Source: Anisus vortex (Eukaryota; Mollusca; Gastropoda; Planorbidae). From it: a stretch of 64,000 bases of DNA. Shown here piece after piece: positions 1 through 11,420 of the stretch. The position numbers were made by a program, and so were the translations under genes. The notes under the pieces were generated by a model. The model saw nothing but the letters and a program-made list of their open reading frames with translations. It ran no database searches and was not told where the DNA came from. Within the stretch, counting starts at the first letter, position 1. Each line of letters begins with the position of its first letter. The stretch lies in the NCBI GenBank assembly GCA_949126835.1, contig OX421494.1, positions 20,313,196 through 20,377,195 of the forward strand, in the 5' to 3' direction.

Positions 1-153
1 GTTAGTTCAAAACTTTTAGAACCCAGCATTTTAATATGAAGGCTTATATTGTTTATTCAAATGTTTCCATGGAAAACCATTTCTTGGAACATAAATAAAA
101 TGGCTTTCTATTCTCTCATTAAATTTAAAAGCATTTTTATTCTAGCTTTTTCT

Positions 154-199
154 CAGCACTCATGTAAAGGGCTTTACAGCACTCATGTAAAGGGCTTTA
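154..199. repeat. 23-bp tandem duplication
   Basis: Two adjacent copies of a 23-bp unit beginning CAGCACTCATGTAAAGGG. It lies beyond the last visible PDXDC1 exon, in what should be intron. The rest of 1-242 shows no further PDXDC1 exon; the residues expected after the HVEG motif are not encoded here, so the next exon lies outside the window. Confidence 0.85.
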
Positions 200-242
200 G
201 CACACACAAAATTACCCCCATAAAACTTGAAGCAAAGATTTA

Positions 243-503
243 AACCTAATATAGGTAACTATAGAAGACTCACCCTTCAACATTTAAACCTAATATAGGT
301 AACTATAGAAGACTCACCCTTCAACATTTAAACCTAATATAGGTAACTATAGAAGACTCACCCTTCAACATTTAAACCTAATATAGGTAACTATAGAAGA
401 CTCACCCTTCAACATTTAAAACCTAATATAGGTAACTATAGAAGACTCACCCTTCAACATTTAAAACCTAATATAGGTAACTATAGAAGACTCACCCTTC
501 AAC
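243..503. repeat. 44/45-bp tandem array spanning a PDXDC1 splice donor
   Basis: Six near-identical units: four of 44 bp, then 45-bp units with one extra A. Each contains AGACTCACCCTTCAAC, which read on the minus strand is the exon end GTTGAAGG followed by the donor GTGAGT. The rightmost unit is the real exon end at 496; the other five are copies lying inside the downstream intron. Units are almost identical, so the expansion is recent. Confidence 0.95.
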
Positions 504-3500
504 GTGTAACCAAATATTATTAGCTTTTGAAATTTCTTGAAGCCTCTGTAAATTATCTACATGGCCTACCACGGGGGTACCTGAAACAATACAAGTATCA
601 TTTAGAATGTTTTACATACAACCACAAGATAAACCACTGTGTCTTAAGATAGAAATACTAGCAAGATATAGTGATAAAATAAATGGTTGTTTAAATTTCA
701 TCTGCAAGTCGTGACTCCTAACTTACCTCTTTTCTTGCCCAGCAGTCTTCAGGAGTGGAATGGTGTGCCTTAACTAATCAGGATAACTACCTAATATTAT
801 TTAAAACCTATTACCAAAAATGCAAGACCAGACTTGAACCATGTATATAAGCAGAATGTAATTATCTTCAGATTGAAAGAAAGGTCTTTAAATTATAACA
901 CATTCTGCATCACTGCTTTGTGAAATTTAATTCTGCGCAGATTGCAGATCTATACTGTAGCAATAATGATAACAATACTTTTCTTTCCATGATTTAACAG
1001 TTCATACTTAAGCGTGTGCTTCCACTACCAGTCGAAAATGTAAACAATAAGGTTTATTGTTATCTTAGACAAGTCAAACATTTCCAACTGTGTGGAATCT
1101 GAGATAGCAAGGAAGCAGCCTTATCAAACCACCACAAACAGTGTTCGGTACAATAATTGAGCTTATCTGAAATGTAGAACTACTATAGCCATTAAAGCTG
1201 TTGGTACTAACCAGCGTAGGCAACAAGTAAGACTGGCGTTTTGGCTGCGGCAATATCATCTTGAATCAGCTTCTCCAACATCGCAACATCCTGATGGGGC
1301 AAAAAAATTAAGAAACATAAAAATATAGGACATAAGCCTGGCTGCCCAAATAGAGAACCACCAATAAAAATTTAGAAACAAAAGAATAATATCCCATCCT
1401 GCTTACCATTTTACTACTAGCACCAAACATTGTATTGCAGGGTACTGTACAAGTACATGACATAGGTAGTCCAAGCTGGGGAAATAAAGGGAGACAAAAT
1501 AATAATGTTACAGTATCTGTATTTGACAACACTAAACAATTACCAGTGGCTGTTTCTTAATTGTATCATGAAACAAATGAGCCAAGTGATTGTTGTTGTT
1601 GTTTTTACTTGAACTAGTTTTCATACATAAATATACAATCAAAATATTTTTTTTAACTTAATATTCAGTGTCTCTCAATTTGGATCAGTCAGTTATGTCC
1701 CCTATTAAGAGGTCCCGGATTTCTGTTAGTTGTTAGCATAGTCAGCAAAAACATTATTACACTGCGTTGCATTCTTCAACTGATTTAGTGCTCTGAGAGA
1801 CATCCACTGTGATGATGTTAAGTCTATGGCACTGAGGTCAGCAATGACCCAGTCAGCCCCCATTAAAATTACCCTCACCCTCTTTACAGTTGACTACAAC
1901 ATACCTGTGAACACAAGTACTGGCTCAAACCTGGAGGGGCAGCAGCACTGATATATATAACAGGTGGCCTGGAATACAGAGCTTCAAAGCCTTCTGTTGA
2001 ATACTTGGGGTACTTTGTGTGAAGTGCTAATTGAGCGATCTTTGCTAGACCTTCATAGCGCTTATCATGATATACAGGGATAGAATTTTTGAACCTGGAG
2101 ACAATAACATAAACTGTATGGAATACAAAGTCTTTCAAACAAATGTCTCATGATACAAAAAACTGAACTTGTAAAACCTGTTCACTGAATCACTATTGAA
2201 TTGTGTTTATTAAGAGTAAAATCAATCACATTATTTTCTTAACAGTGGAAGTAAATTTAAACTGAGTTCTTTTTTAATCAAACTGTGTATTTGCTTCTGC
2301 ACCTATTAAATCAAACACCCATAATACTTCCAAATCAGAGATTATGAGTTGAACAGTAAGAATAGTGTAACACAGAGAAAACATATCGTAGGCCAACTTG
2401 ACATATACAATTTTTTAATTAATATTAACTACATCAGGAACGCTGCTTCACCAGCCCTATGATCACTTTGGTCTAAAGGGTACTTTACTTTACTTTTACA
2501 TCAGGAACCAGATTTTAAGTAAAATTGAAATCATTTGTAAAAATCTTTTAATTGAGGTATAATAGTTTTAGTAAAGAAGCCACAATAAGTGTAATAAAGT
2601 AAGAAGTGAATATACATTGACATAAAGGTTACAATTTATTTATTTATTTATAAATTAAAAGCTTTGACTACTTTATAAGCACATGTAAGAGCCCTTCCTA
2701 CTCACCTAAACAGCCGAGACAGCCATAACCTGCAATCAGAGTCCAGCTTGGAAGCAGCCCGCTCTAAGGCCGCCGGCTCCAGTGTCGTGAAATGTGCAGC
2801 CAGGCTGTGGGCAGTGACGGTCAGTTTGCCAGTCTCGTCCAGCTCCTGCAGCTGAGCAGACTCGCTGGAACCAAAAAGCATGTAGTGAGGCGCAGATAGC
2901 TTGGCAATGAACTTCATCCTGTCACAGCTAGCTTTAAATTAAAGCAGCTCAACAAACATTGCACGGTTTTAAACAATTGACACCATTTTAGCCATAGAAT
3001 TGAATAAACAAGTGTAGCTTAGCACAACAATAAACACTTTTGAGGCCACATATTTCAGGTAAACTAATCCTTTATGGAAAAATGCCAAGAATACAAAATG
3101 TATTGCTATTCACAAATCATAACGGATGTAGCAAATTTATAAAAGCTGATCTAGCCTTCTAGAGATGCCACTATGTTTTTAAAACATAACAAATGTTATT
3201 TAATCGCTGGCAGAGTTTTCAATTGTGGGGGAGGTGTTAGTAGGTCAATATATTTAATTTTTTATGATTTGATGGGCTTGACAAGTGTTACTGGGACACA
3301 AAATTTTCATGATAAAAATCAATGATTTTCTGACACCTGATAATAAAAACATGACTTATACAGATCTTATCCTGAAACACAAGAAGATTGAACTGCTGAG
3401 TTTTACATTAACTTCTTTTTTTTTCACTATAAGAGATATGTGTATTGTATTCATTGCGTAATCAATAATCTATGCCTGCAAAACGCATCAACATATACTT

Positions 3501-5861
3501 TCTGCACCACACATTATTGACTTAACTGTAAACACATGAAAAAAAGTAATTATATTTTATTTCATTTCCTTTCTTGAACATTTCTTTAGCTAATATATAT
3601 ATATATATAGCCTAAATGATCTTTAGAGATTGTCATAAGCCTATACAAATTATGTAATTCAATACAAGGTTATGTACTTTCACTGTGATTTATGCCTCAA
3701 GTTCCCATAATAGTTTTATAAAAATTTGAAATAATTCTCAATGAATGCAATACTGTTTTGTATATAAGAAGCATTAGGTAAGACTTAAGGCTGTATATAG
3801 TCAGCCTTGTCATAAAGGAAACTGTCTATGGCACGTGTTAGTCTAAAACCAATAGTTTAAACAATAGAATAAATGTCAGATAGGACTTGTGTTATTGACC
3901 TACTTAATTTGAACTTCTTCCTTTCCATCCCCTACTTCTTCATAAAAGATCAGCTGATCCACAAGTTGCATAACATCTTCTTCTTTCTTTCCCCTAAAAA
4001 AAAGTTGTTGTTTTTTTTATAAATATTTACATACAATATATGAATATAAATATATAATGGCAGATCTGTTTTAGAATGTAAAATTCTGGCATAGATTAAT
4101 TAAAGTAATTAAGAAGTTGTATAAAACAATCTAAGTAAGTCTAAGCATGTATTATGCTGTTATGCATTATAACATAATAAATATTTCTATACAAAGCAAA
4201 TTAGCCATTTATGTAACTACAGCCCAACACTCAATGCTTTATTTCTACTTACCCTCCTTGTAATTCTTCAGGCACAAGTGGGTGTAACATTTTTTTGAAT
4301 CTCTGTTTTCTCTCAGCTTCCATATCACTGTAAAGATTTCAACCAAAGAAACAGATAATAAGAAACTGTACTGTTCAGAAAATAGCACCCGTTTCATGTT
4401 TACAACAACCAATAATAATTTTTGGGGAAAATTTCTCTATTCGACTACAATATATTATATAACTTATACTACTCAGTCACCATGACATACTGTGTAATTC
4501 TATTTGGACCCTCCCCAATGCCTCTTATTCCATATCCACTTTATTGCTCTGGAAACATTCTTGTAGCTTCTAAGCCTTTTGACCCGAACCTTTTGTGTGC
4601 TAAACTTGACATTCAGTTAGTTAATGAACAATGCTAGATGACATAGGCAAGTGGGATGGGATGACTGTTCCTTACTTGTGAACAGAATGCAGCTATTAGT
4701 CCATAATGACAAGTATGTTCACTTTTTTATCAATGTTAACATCCTTCTTTGGGATATTGATTAGGTTGTTTTGTTTTCCAAAACCAATCATTGTTTGAAA
4801 AAATCCAATATTTAACCAATTAAATTAAAGAAAATATTCCCCAAATCCCATTTTGACATCACAGACCACGAAAGCCAAAAGTAGTGTCAGCCAAGATTTA
4901 ACAAATATACCCTATTTCTAAGACTAGTTAGTGTTTCAAAGGCAATAAATAATTTGCTTCGTGTTAATCCGACATGGTTGTTGAAAATATTTCCTACAGA
5001 ACCAATAACATTTTTGCCCACCAGATGTAAAAGATTACCTTCCTAAGAAACGGACAATCACTTTCAAAACCCGTTAGCGCTATCAAGATGGATAATTCCA
5101 TTTCCCATAGTAATTTAACATGGAAAAACTAATTTTGACACAATTGCCAAACATATTATTCATATTAAACATTGAATCCATAAACTTATTTGATTTGAAG
5201 TGATTGAAAATGTTCTTGCATATAGAGATCCATATCACAGATATAGCTTCACTTCTGTTGATATTTCAATTTTTGTAACTATTTAAACACTGGCTGAGAC
5301 AAGAAATGCTGCATAAACAAATCCTTGTACACACTGAACTGGACTGAGATAAGTGGCAATGGGTAGTAACGTAAATTCAACAGACTATTTGGGTATTTTT
5401 CAAATGCTGTTTTTTATTACTAATAACTACTTATTAAATGTCTCCCTATAGGGGCCAGAAAATATCCCTTGGTCAAGCATACAGCAGGTTGACCACTGGG
5501 AATCACTGCCCTATTTGGCAACTGCACATTTGACCAAAAACTGCTAAGTAAATAAGACAAATATATTTAAATACTAAATTCTGAGGGGCTTTTTTTTTCT
5601 TAAAAAAGATTGAACAACAATTAAATATAAAACAAAGAACATAAATCAATATTTTCATTTTTTTTTTTTCAGTTAGTAAACAAAATCAACATCAACATAT
5701 CAAGTTAAAACATAATACATATTTTTTTTTACACTTTGTAAATTTTCTTAACAACTTTAATGTTTTTAGGCTAATTTTATTTACCTGCTAAATTTGTCTA
5801 AAAGTTCATTTGTTTTTGCAACACTTTTTTCTAATTCCTCTGCCATTGGATCCAGAAAACT
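496..5861 (-). CDS. PDXDC1: PDXDC1 orthologue, N-terminal half (pyridoxal-dependent decarboxylase domain-containing protein 1)
   Basis: Eight exons join in frame at GT-AG sites: 5861-5785, 4327-4253, 3993-3904, 2918-2706, 2094-1905, 1475-1407, 1290-1212 and 580-496. Together they give 878 nt, about 292 codons. The product tracks animal PDXDC1. It has an acidic N-terminal helix (EEDVMQLVDQLIFYEE), then the HSLAAHFTTLE and LWLSRLFR stretch, the block EGLAKIAQLALHTKY and PPVIYISAAAPPGLSQYLC, then LGLPMSCTCTVPCNTMFG, DVAMLEKLIQDDI with PVLLVAYAG, and finally GTPVVGHVDNLQRL and IWLHVEG. These lie in the PLP-dependent group II decarboxylase fold; HVEG sits where active decarboxylases have HVDA. The PLP lysine region and the C-terminal half lie beyond the left edge. 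Human PDXDC1 is about 790 aa, so less than half is visible. Its enzymatic activity is not established in the family. Orthology is strong; the exons upstream of 5861 are listed separately. Confidence 0.93.
581..5784 (-). other. PDXDC1 introns, no other gene seen
   Basis: The seven introns between the confirmed exons (largest 4328-5784, 2919-3903, 2095-2705 and 581-1211) are AT-rich. I see no transposon ends, RNA gene or extra conserved exon in them. A short TA microsatellite lies at about 3591-3609, and ATGCAAGACCAGACTTG at about 820 resembles part of the dispersed repeat described at 6794. Confidence 0.6.
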
Positions 5862-6196
5862 CTAAAATGAAAAGTTAATTTCTATTAATATCACACAAGT
5901 AAAAAAGATTACTCTAAAATTCGACAATTTCAATACAGTCAGTAATGTGCTTTTTACAAACTATTTGAATCTATATGTGTTTCACAGTCTCAGGGCTATT
6001 GAAACACATTTCTCAACATGGCATACAGAAGAATGTGTGGCCAGCTACCTATACTTTCCTCTCCAACTGAAAGTATGGTACCGGTACCCATTAAATGAAT
6101 GGACAATAAGTGCCAGACAAAACTTTAAAAAGTAAATAGGATAAGGTAACAGTTGATAAAACCAGGGTTCCCACTCTTTTTTTAAAAATTCCTTAC

Positions 6197-6217
6197 CTTT
6201 TCCCAACTATTTTCAAG
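6197..6217 (-). CDS. PDXDC1: Candidate 21-nt PDXDC1 microexon
   Basis: On the minus strand, TTTTTTAG precedes the 21 nt and GTAAGG follows it. The insert codes for LENSWEK and is phase 0 on both sides, which matches the phase-0 start of the next exon at 5861. It extends the acidic and helical N-terminal stretch ahead of FLDPMAEELEKSV. Length, phase and splice sites fit a microexon, but such a short match can arise by chance. Confidence 0.45.
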
Positions 6218-6460
6218 CTAAAAAAGACAAATTCATTACTATCGTAACACTGGTAAGTTTACTATTAGGCTATATTATTCATAATTTATTCTAGTTACAT
6301 AAAAGACAATGACTAAACCAGGGCTGCCAACCCAACAATAAATGTCTCATTAACACAAGCACTAATTTTAATAACTTTTCAACAATATTTTAACATTTTG
6401 AGAAACAATACAAATCAATATAAACCCAATATAATTGATACGGAGTGATTATTCGCACAG

Positions 6461-6530
6461 TTCTTCATATAACGCTAAGCGTTATATAAAGAATTCTAGC
6501 TGCAGATAACGCTTGGCGTTATTTGAAGAT
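6461..6530. repeat. Pair of ATAACGC/GCGTTAT palindromes
   Basis: Two near-perfect palindromes, TATAACGCTAAGCGTTATA at about 6469-6487 and ATAACGCTTGGCGTTAT at about 6506-6522. Both are flanked by CTTC and GAAG arms and by copies of ATTCGCACAG and TTCGCACAGG. A third related palindrome (ATAACGCTCGGCGTTAT) lies at about 7468-7484. They look like pieces of a foldback or MITE-type family. Confidence 0.7.
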
Positions 6531-6626
6531 TCGCACAGGTCTTCGTGTTCTACTGGCGCATGCGCATAATCGTTTGTCTTTCCCTATAGGCTTATATACT
6601 GTTTTTCGTTAAATTCGAACACGATT

Positions 6627-6695
6627 TCGTGGCCCAATGGTTAGTGCTTTCAGCTGGCAACCGAGGTGTCACAGGTTCGACCGCCGCCGTCTCCA
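6627..6695 (+). repeat. tRNA-like block, likely SINE head
   Basis: TGGCCCAATGGTTAGTGC resembles a Pol III A box, and GGTTCGACCGC about 44 nt later resembles a B box. The region between can form an imperfect anticodon arm with loop CTGGCAA. The acceptor ends do not pair convincingly and a T-rich tail follows. I read it as a SINE or tRNA pseudogene, not a working tRNA. Confidence 0.5.
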
Positions 6696-6793
6696 CTATT
6701 TTTTTTATAATTATTATTCAATTTGAGTAAAACGGGATACGCAAATACGGTAAATACATGAATATTTTTATAAGTAACCATTAGTCATTGTCA

Positions 6794-6895
6794 GCCAGAA
6801 AATACAAAATGCAAGACTAGACTCGGACCACAGATGAGCGTAGGACGCAATAATCTTCTTTATAGAAGGAGCGTCTGTAATGTATAAGATAATAG
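6794..6895 (-). repeat. Dispersed repeat family A, copy 1
   Basis: On the minus strand this contains GACGCTCCTTCTATAAAGAAG, ATTATTGCGTCCTACGCTCA and GGTCCGAGTCTAGTCTTGC. The same order recurs at 36365 (+), 46727 (-, short) and 56569 (+). The block can form a hairpin and looks like the 3' region of a non-LTR element, but no coding part is attached. Confidence 0.7.
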
Positions 6896-9008
6896 CAGAC
6901 TCCTAAGCCTAAATGATAACTTTTTCTTACGATAAATGGTATGATAGGGATAATATTGATAATAATAATAATAGTTCTAAAGTTCTAGAGTGTGCGCAAA
7001 TGTCTAGATCTATTTCTATTGTGCTTGAGTAGGGCCTACAAATGGTTCTTTACTTTAATATTGTTTTTAAAAGTGTACTGAAAGACAGAATTTATGAAAT
7101 CAAGTAGGCTAAATTTCCATTTATTTGGATCAATAAAAATTATAAAGTAATCTTATCTAATCAAACAAAAAGGTTAGGCCTTTTTAGCCTCTAAGTCTCT
7201 AGAAGTTAGTATTAGTAGTCAACTATTAGTAGGCTATTGTTAAGTTAATACTTCAAGTCAAATTCAAATAGGGTTAGGCCATGTTAGGGCTTTATTATTG
7301 TCAATAAATACCTCCTTCTAGCTAGGAATATGATCCTAAATAATAGACTATAGTATAGATTAGTAGGCCTATAGGCTACTTTAACTATAAGATAATAAGT
7401 AAAAGTTAATATAAGTCATATAAGTATAGCCTAACTCTCACAATTGTTCGAAAATTTGGTTCTTCCGATAACGCTCGGCGTTATATGAACAGTTCTTCGA
7501 ATAACACTTTCCGAATATATAAACATAAAATATCCTATGCCTATAGGCCATAGGCTATAGTATAGGCCTATTTATTATGTTTGTGTGTAGGCTCTGCCCT
7601 ATATTAAAATATATTTTTGTGCTTGTAGAAAGCAGTAATACAATTATAATACTAAACGAAGGGGCTATTCGGACCCGATAGACTTAGTGATAGATAGTTA
7701 GTATTGGTTAGTTTATATCATAGGTTAGGGATGGCTTTGTAGTATTTTTGGTAATTGTTGTATCGGTTAGGTTTTTAAGGATAGGGATAGATTTGGTGTT
7801 TTCTGTGCTACTTCTTATAATATTAGGCAGGTTTCACAAAATGGCCACCAAATGATGGAGATTTATTGTTTATTTAAAAAATAAAAATTGTTGATGATAC
7901 AAAATGCTGTTTTTTTTACTTGTATGTGTTTATATGTCCATAAAGTATCAGCTGCATCAGTATTGTATGTTTTAATTATATTATTGTGTTGTTTATATTA
8001 ATTTAAACACCCTCAAACGTTACATAATCCACCGATCCCATTTCCCGATTTTTTGTATACATTTGAAAATCACTTACTAGGAATAAATAAAGCCGAAATA
8101 TTATGTTTTTTTAACGTTTAACATTCATAAACATGTTAATTTTCCCTAGGCCACCATTAGAAGCACAAAAAAATGTTTATCTTTTGAAAAAAAACGTGTT
8201 TTAAAAAGCCCTAATTTTTACGGCCTATCTGTGGATTTTTTTCCACCGCCGAGACTAAGTCTAAAACTAGATCTAAAATAAGATTTATCTATGTAATTTC
8301 GTAAAACTCTTTTAATTTTAACCAGAAATTTAATTCTTTTCATAAAAACAAAGTTTGTTTTAAATATTTAGCCGAAGAATTCATTTTATTAGTAAATAAA
8401 TGAAAATCGATTGGTACAAAAAAGGCTTCGGACTAGCAAAGATAACGTTCGCTGCCAAAACAAGATTCGAGATTACTGTCAATTTAAATGTACATGTGCG
8501 AATTATAGAATGTAAATCCGATCGGAAAGCTTAAATATTACATTTGATGCACTTTTTGAGTTCGCAAAATGAGGATTTTTATTATTTTTTATTTTTTAAC
8601 TCCATTCGGTGGAAAACGTTCGCTTTTTGGAACGTTCGATCGATGTCAAAAAAGTATTTGCTAAAACACTATTTACACATTTATTTTCCGATTTCCGACT
8701 ATTTGTGTACTATCTACGGGAACAAAATATTATTATTTATAGTTTTAAACTAAATTTACGCAAACTATTGTGGTTTAAACGTTAAAAAAATCCTTTTTTT
8801 CGCTTTTAACACACACGCTTTGTAAAGTTTGTTTACGTCCAAGAAAGCCACGTTTTTTTCAAAATGGCGGCTACTTTGGTAGTTCTAGACATTATGACGC
8901 CCGAGTGCGAAATCACGTTTTATTGTAAAAATAATAATAAAACATAACACAAACACTGATATATTTATGTTTTGTGAGTTTATTTGTCATAAAAGTATCA
9001 ATTTCAAC

Positions 9009-9934
9009 TAGGGATGTTAAAACCGGTTTGTTTTCAAAACCGGTTTTCGGTCCGGATTTTGATTTCTCCCCCCCCCCACCCCGCAACGTCACAAGTTACA
9101 GGCCGGAAAAGACAAATGAGGTAATTTTGTAGGTGTATTTGAAAAATATTTCAAACTTAAGCGTTTGCATAGCATTCAAGAGGTTGATTTGTGTGAATAC
9201 ATTATGATTTTGTACACTTTACCATAACACTCTTTAGAAATTAAAAAAATATGGGCTAATTTATTAAAACCGATAATAGCTTTCAATAGTGATAATTTGT
9301 GTACCGTGGACTTAGACTTGTAAAAAAATGTATTGAATAGGATCACATAGCGCCAATCAAAAGTCAAAAGAATGTGTATTTAATGCTGCCGTTAATAATA
9401 AAGCACAGACGCGGTGTCTAGCCGTAATGTTCAGGGTCACAGGACAAAACTAGTTTTCTCTCTCCATTGCGTACATCAAAGAGTCGTCGTCGGCATCCAT
9501 CCGTCTCGAGTGACGATGGTGTAGCTTCATGGGTGAGGTATCCAACTGTACCGCCGAGGCCAACCCGGGAGGGGCAATCCCTGCCGCACTTGAGGCACAT
9601 CAAACAGTAGCGCACATCTAAACGATGAGCCGACATTTGGTTTGATGTTGTTTTTATCGCAAGCCATAGTTGGTATTAGGAGGAAAAAAAAGAAACACAA
9701 TATCTAAGACTAAATAGTATAAAAAGGCATTTTAAGAATTGTTTTGCGTGAATCCAACATTATTTTTTTTTTAATATTTCCATCAGAACCAATAAAAAAA
9801 TAAAATAAAGGGTGTGCTACTTGAAGTAAGGATTACCTTCCAACCAACAAAACGAAATCCGGTTTTAAAAATCAAAACCGGTTTTTAGATTCAAAACCGG
9901 AATCCGGTATTCCGGTTTTCGTTTAACATCCCTA
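9009..9934. mobile_element. Non-autonomous hAT-type transposon with perfect 8-bp target duplication
   Basis: The left end is TAGGGATGTTAAAACCGG and the right end is CCGGTTTTCGTTTAACATCCCTA, a terminal inverted repeat. ATTTCAAC flanks both sides (9001-9008 and 9935-9942), the 8-bp target duplication expected of hAT elements. Subterminal AAAACCGG motifs repeat several times in both orientations, as hAT transposase binding sites often do. At 926 bp it codes for no transposase. The interior at about 9418-9600 (minus) is a captured LINE tail. Confidence 0.88.
9418..9636 (-). pseudogene. LINE C-terminal zinc-finger fragment captured in the hAT element
   Basis: The minus-strand frame contains CLKCGRDCPSRVGLGG and then SSLETDGCRRRLF. 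This parallels CSKCDRACTSRIGLFSHMK and SSLET at the end of the LINE at 58.8-60.3 kb, and the match continues past that LINE's stop codon into its 3' sequence (TCGAGACG...GCCGACGAC). The segment is the C-terminal Cys/His finger of a non-LTR retrotransposon ORF without its reverse transcriptase. It has no start of its own and is probably not expressed. Confidence 0.7.
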
Positions 9935-10205
9935 ATTTCAACAATATTGTGTGTTTTAATGCTATTTTGATGATGTTTAGTCTAACTCATTTTGTAGCCC
10001 CAGGAACTTTTTGATAGAAGGAATTTCCAGATTTTTAAATGATTAATTATAAAATATTGAAATATCAGCTGACTTTATAAGTGTCATATTTGGATTTCTG
10101 GGCTTTTAGGCTTTAAAATGACATATAATACTATACTATAGCTTAACATTATTTTTTTCAAACAAAAAATTAAAAAATGGGAACTCCTGAAATCCTTAAT
10201 GTGAA

Positions 10206-10290
10206 ACCTGCCATAATAAGATAAGATAAGATAAGATTTCTTTATTCATCCAAACAAATGGAAATTTGTCTTGATTACAGATGTTTTGTC
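10206..10290 (-). repeat. LINE 3' terminus with TCTTA-type tail
   Basis: On the minus strand the sequence ends GGATGAATAAAGAAATC, then TTATC units repeated three to four times. An AATAAA-bearing end with a short tandem tail is typical of CR1-like or RTE-like non-LTR element 3' ends. No coding part is attached. Confidence 0.5.
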
Positions 10291-10774
10291 TTTCAGCATA
10301 TTTTAAACAAAATAAAATAATTATTTGTAATTTGTATACAAGCACAGAAATATACTTATAAAATAGACAAGCGCACACACATTCACACAATTTATCATAA
10401 AGGATACATGGTAAAACAAATATATTTTGTGTTTGTTTCCCTCTTTTTTGATGTTTTTTATGAGTTTTAAGGAATTCTGACTGAAGCCGGGTCCGAATAG
10501 CCATTTCATGCTATGCCAGTCATAGGCTATGGGGACCCGGATCCGAATAGGGGCAGCCTATACTAAATGAATAAAAAATGTAATTTTATTTTAGACATTA
10601 GGATGATTAGGCCTACAATTTATATACAATTAATTCGCTGTACAGGCCGTTGCTTTGTTTGACAAATTATTTTAATTATAATTGCAACTTCTAATTTGAA
10701 TTTTAAGTTGTCAATTTTATCAGTTTATCAACTGGTAACTAGATTTAGATAATTAGGATTAGGGCGGGCCTACT

Positions 10775-10822
10775 ACTACTAGATTCTAGACTAGATCTTC
10801 TAGTAATCTAGAATCTAGTAGT
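10775..10822. repeat. Perfect 16-bp inverted repeat
   Basis: ACTACTAGATTCTAGA (10775-10790) is exactly inverted at 10807-10822, with a 16-nt loop. It belongs to the CTAG-rich palindromic sequence common in this genome. No function is evident. Confidence 0.85.
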
Positions 10823-10944
10823 ATAGGCCTAGTCATAGTAGGCCCTATTTTAGATAGTATCTATATATACTATATTACTATATTGAACTATATTGTCTAT
10901 ATTCCTATATACTATTATACATAGCTAACATAGCCTATCATATA

Positions 10945-11420
10945 TATATATAAATCTCAAAAGGAATATGTATGTGGCTGGCTGGCTGGGTATGTACATA
11001 CCGCATAATCTTTTTAAATACTGGACATAAAAACGTGAAATTTGCTACAAATATTCTTTGCGTTACGGCGGTGAACACTGTCAAGGTTTAAAAAAAATTT
11101 AAATGACCGCAGTGGTCAGTTTGGTCAAAAAACGCGAAAAAAACCACATATTTTGGGTTCATGTTAAAATTGCCGTTCCAACTTTTTTTAGTTTTTCGAT
11201 CGATCGCGCTAAAAAAATAAAAAAAAGGATGGCGTTGAGATTTTTTTCAGGATGACGTCATCAAAGTTTGCGCAGAGATAGCTAGCCGGCTTTTTGTTAT
11301 GACGTCATCAAATTTTGCGTATTCATTTAAAATTAACTTTGCTTAAACCTTTGCTAATGTACTTTATGAATGAATAGAACAAAATATATTCACGTTTTAA
11401 TTTGCGTCGTAATTTATAGC
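10945..11420 (+). mobile_element. Helitron-like 5' region
   Basis: TATATATATAAATCTCAAAAGG, followed by GGCTGGCTGGCTGGGTATG and later GATGACGTCATCAAA twice (around 11252 and 11299), resembles 5' parts of non-autonomous Helitrons seen in many invertebrates. The 3' end was not located and no Rep/helicase is coded. The assignment rests on style of sequence only. Confidence 0.35.

Larger units (their letters stand above)
7661..10553. mobile_element. Possible 2.9-kb inverted-repeat element (GGCTATTCGGACCCG ends)
   Basis: GGCTATTCGGACCCG at 7663-7677 is perfectly inverted at 10488-10502, and a variant (CCGGATCCGAATAGGGG) lies at 10537-10553. The interval is non-coding except for the nested hAT element. 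No clear target duplication was found, so the ends are tentative. It may be a non-autonomous DNA transposon or a chance pairing of related repeats. Confidence 0.35.

Noticed and set aside
243..503. CRISPR-like array of 44-bp repeats
   Set aside because: Units are contiguous with no variable spacers, and the DNA is eukaryotic.
720..790. Possible extra PDXDC1 exon before a GAGGTAAGT donor (minus)
   Set aside because: The flanking exons already join without a gap in family homology, and the acceptor is weak.
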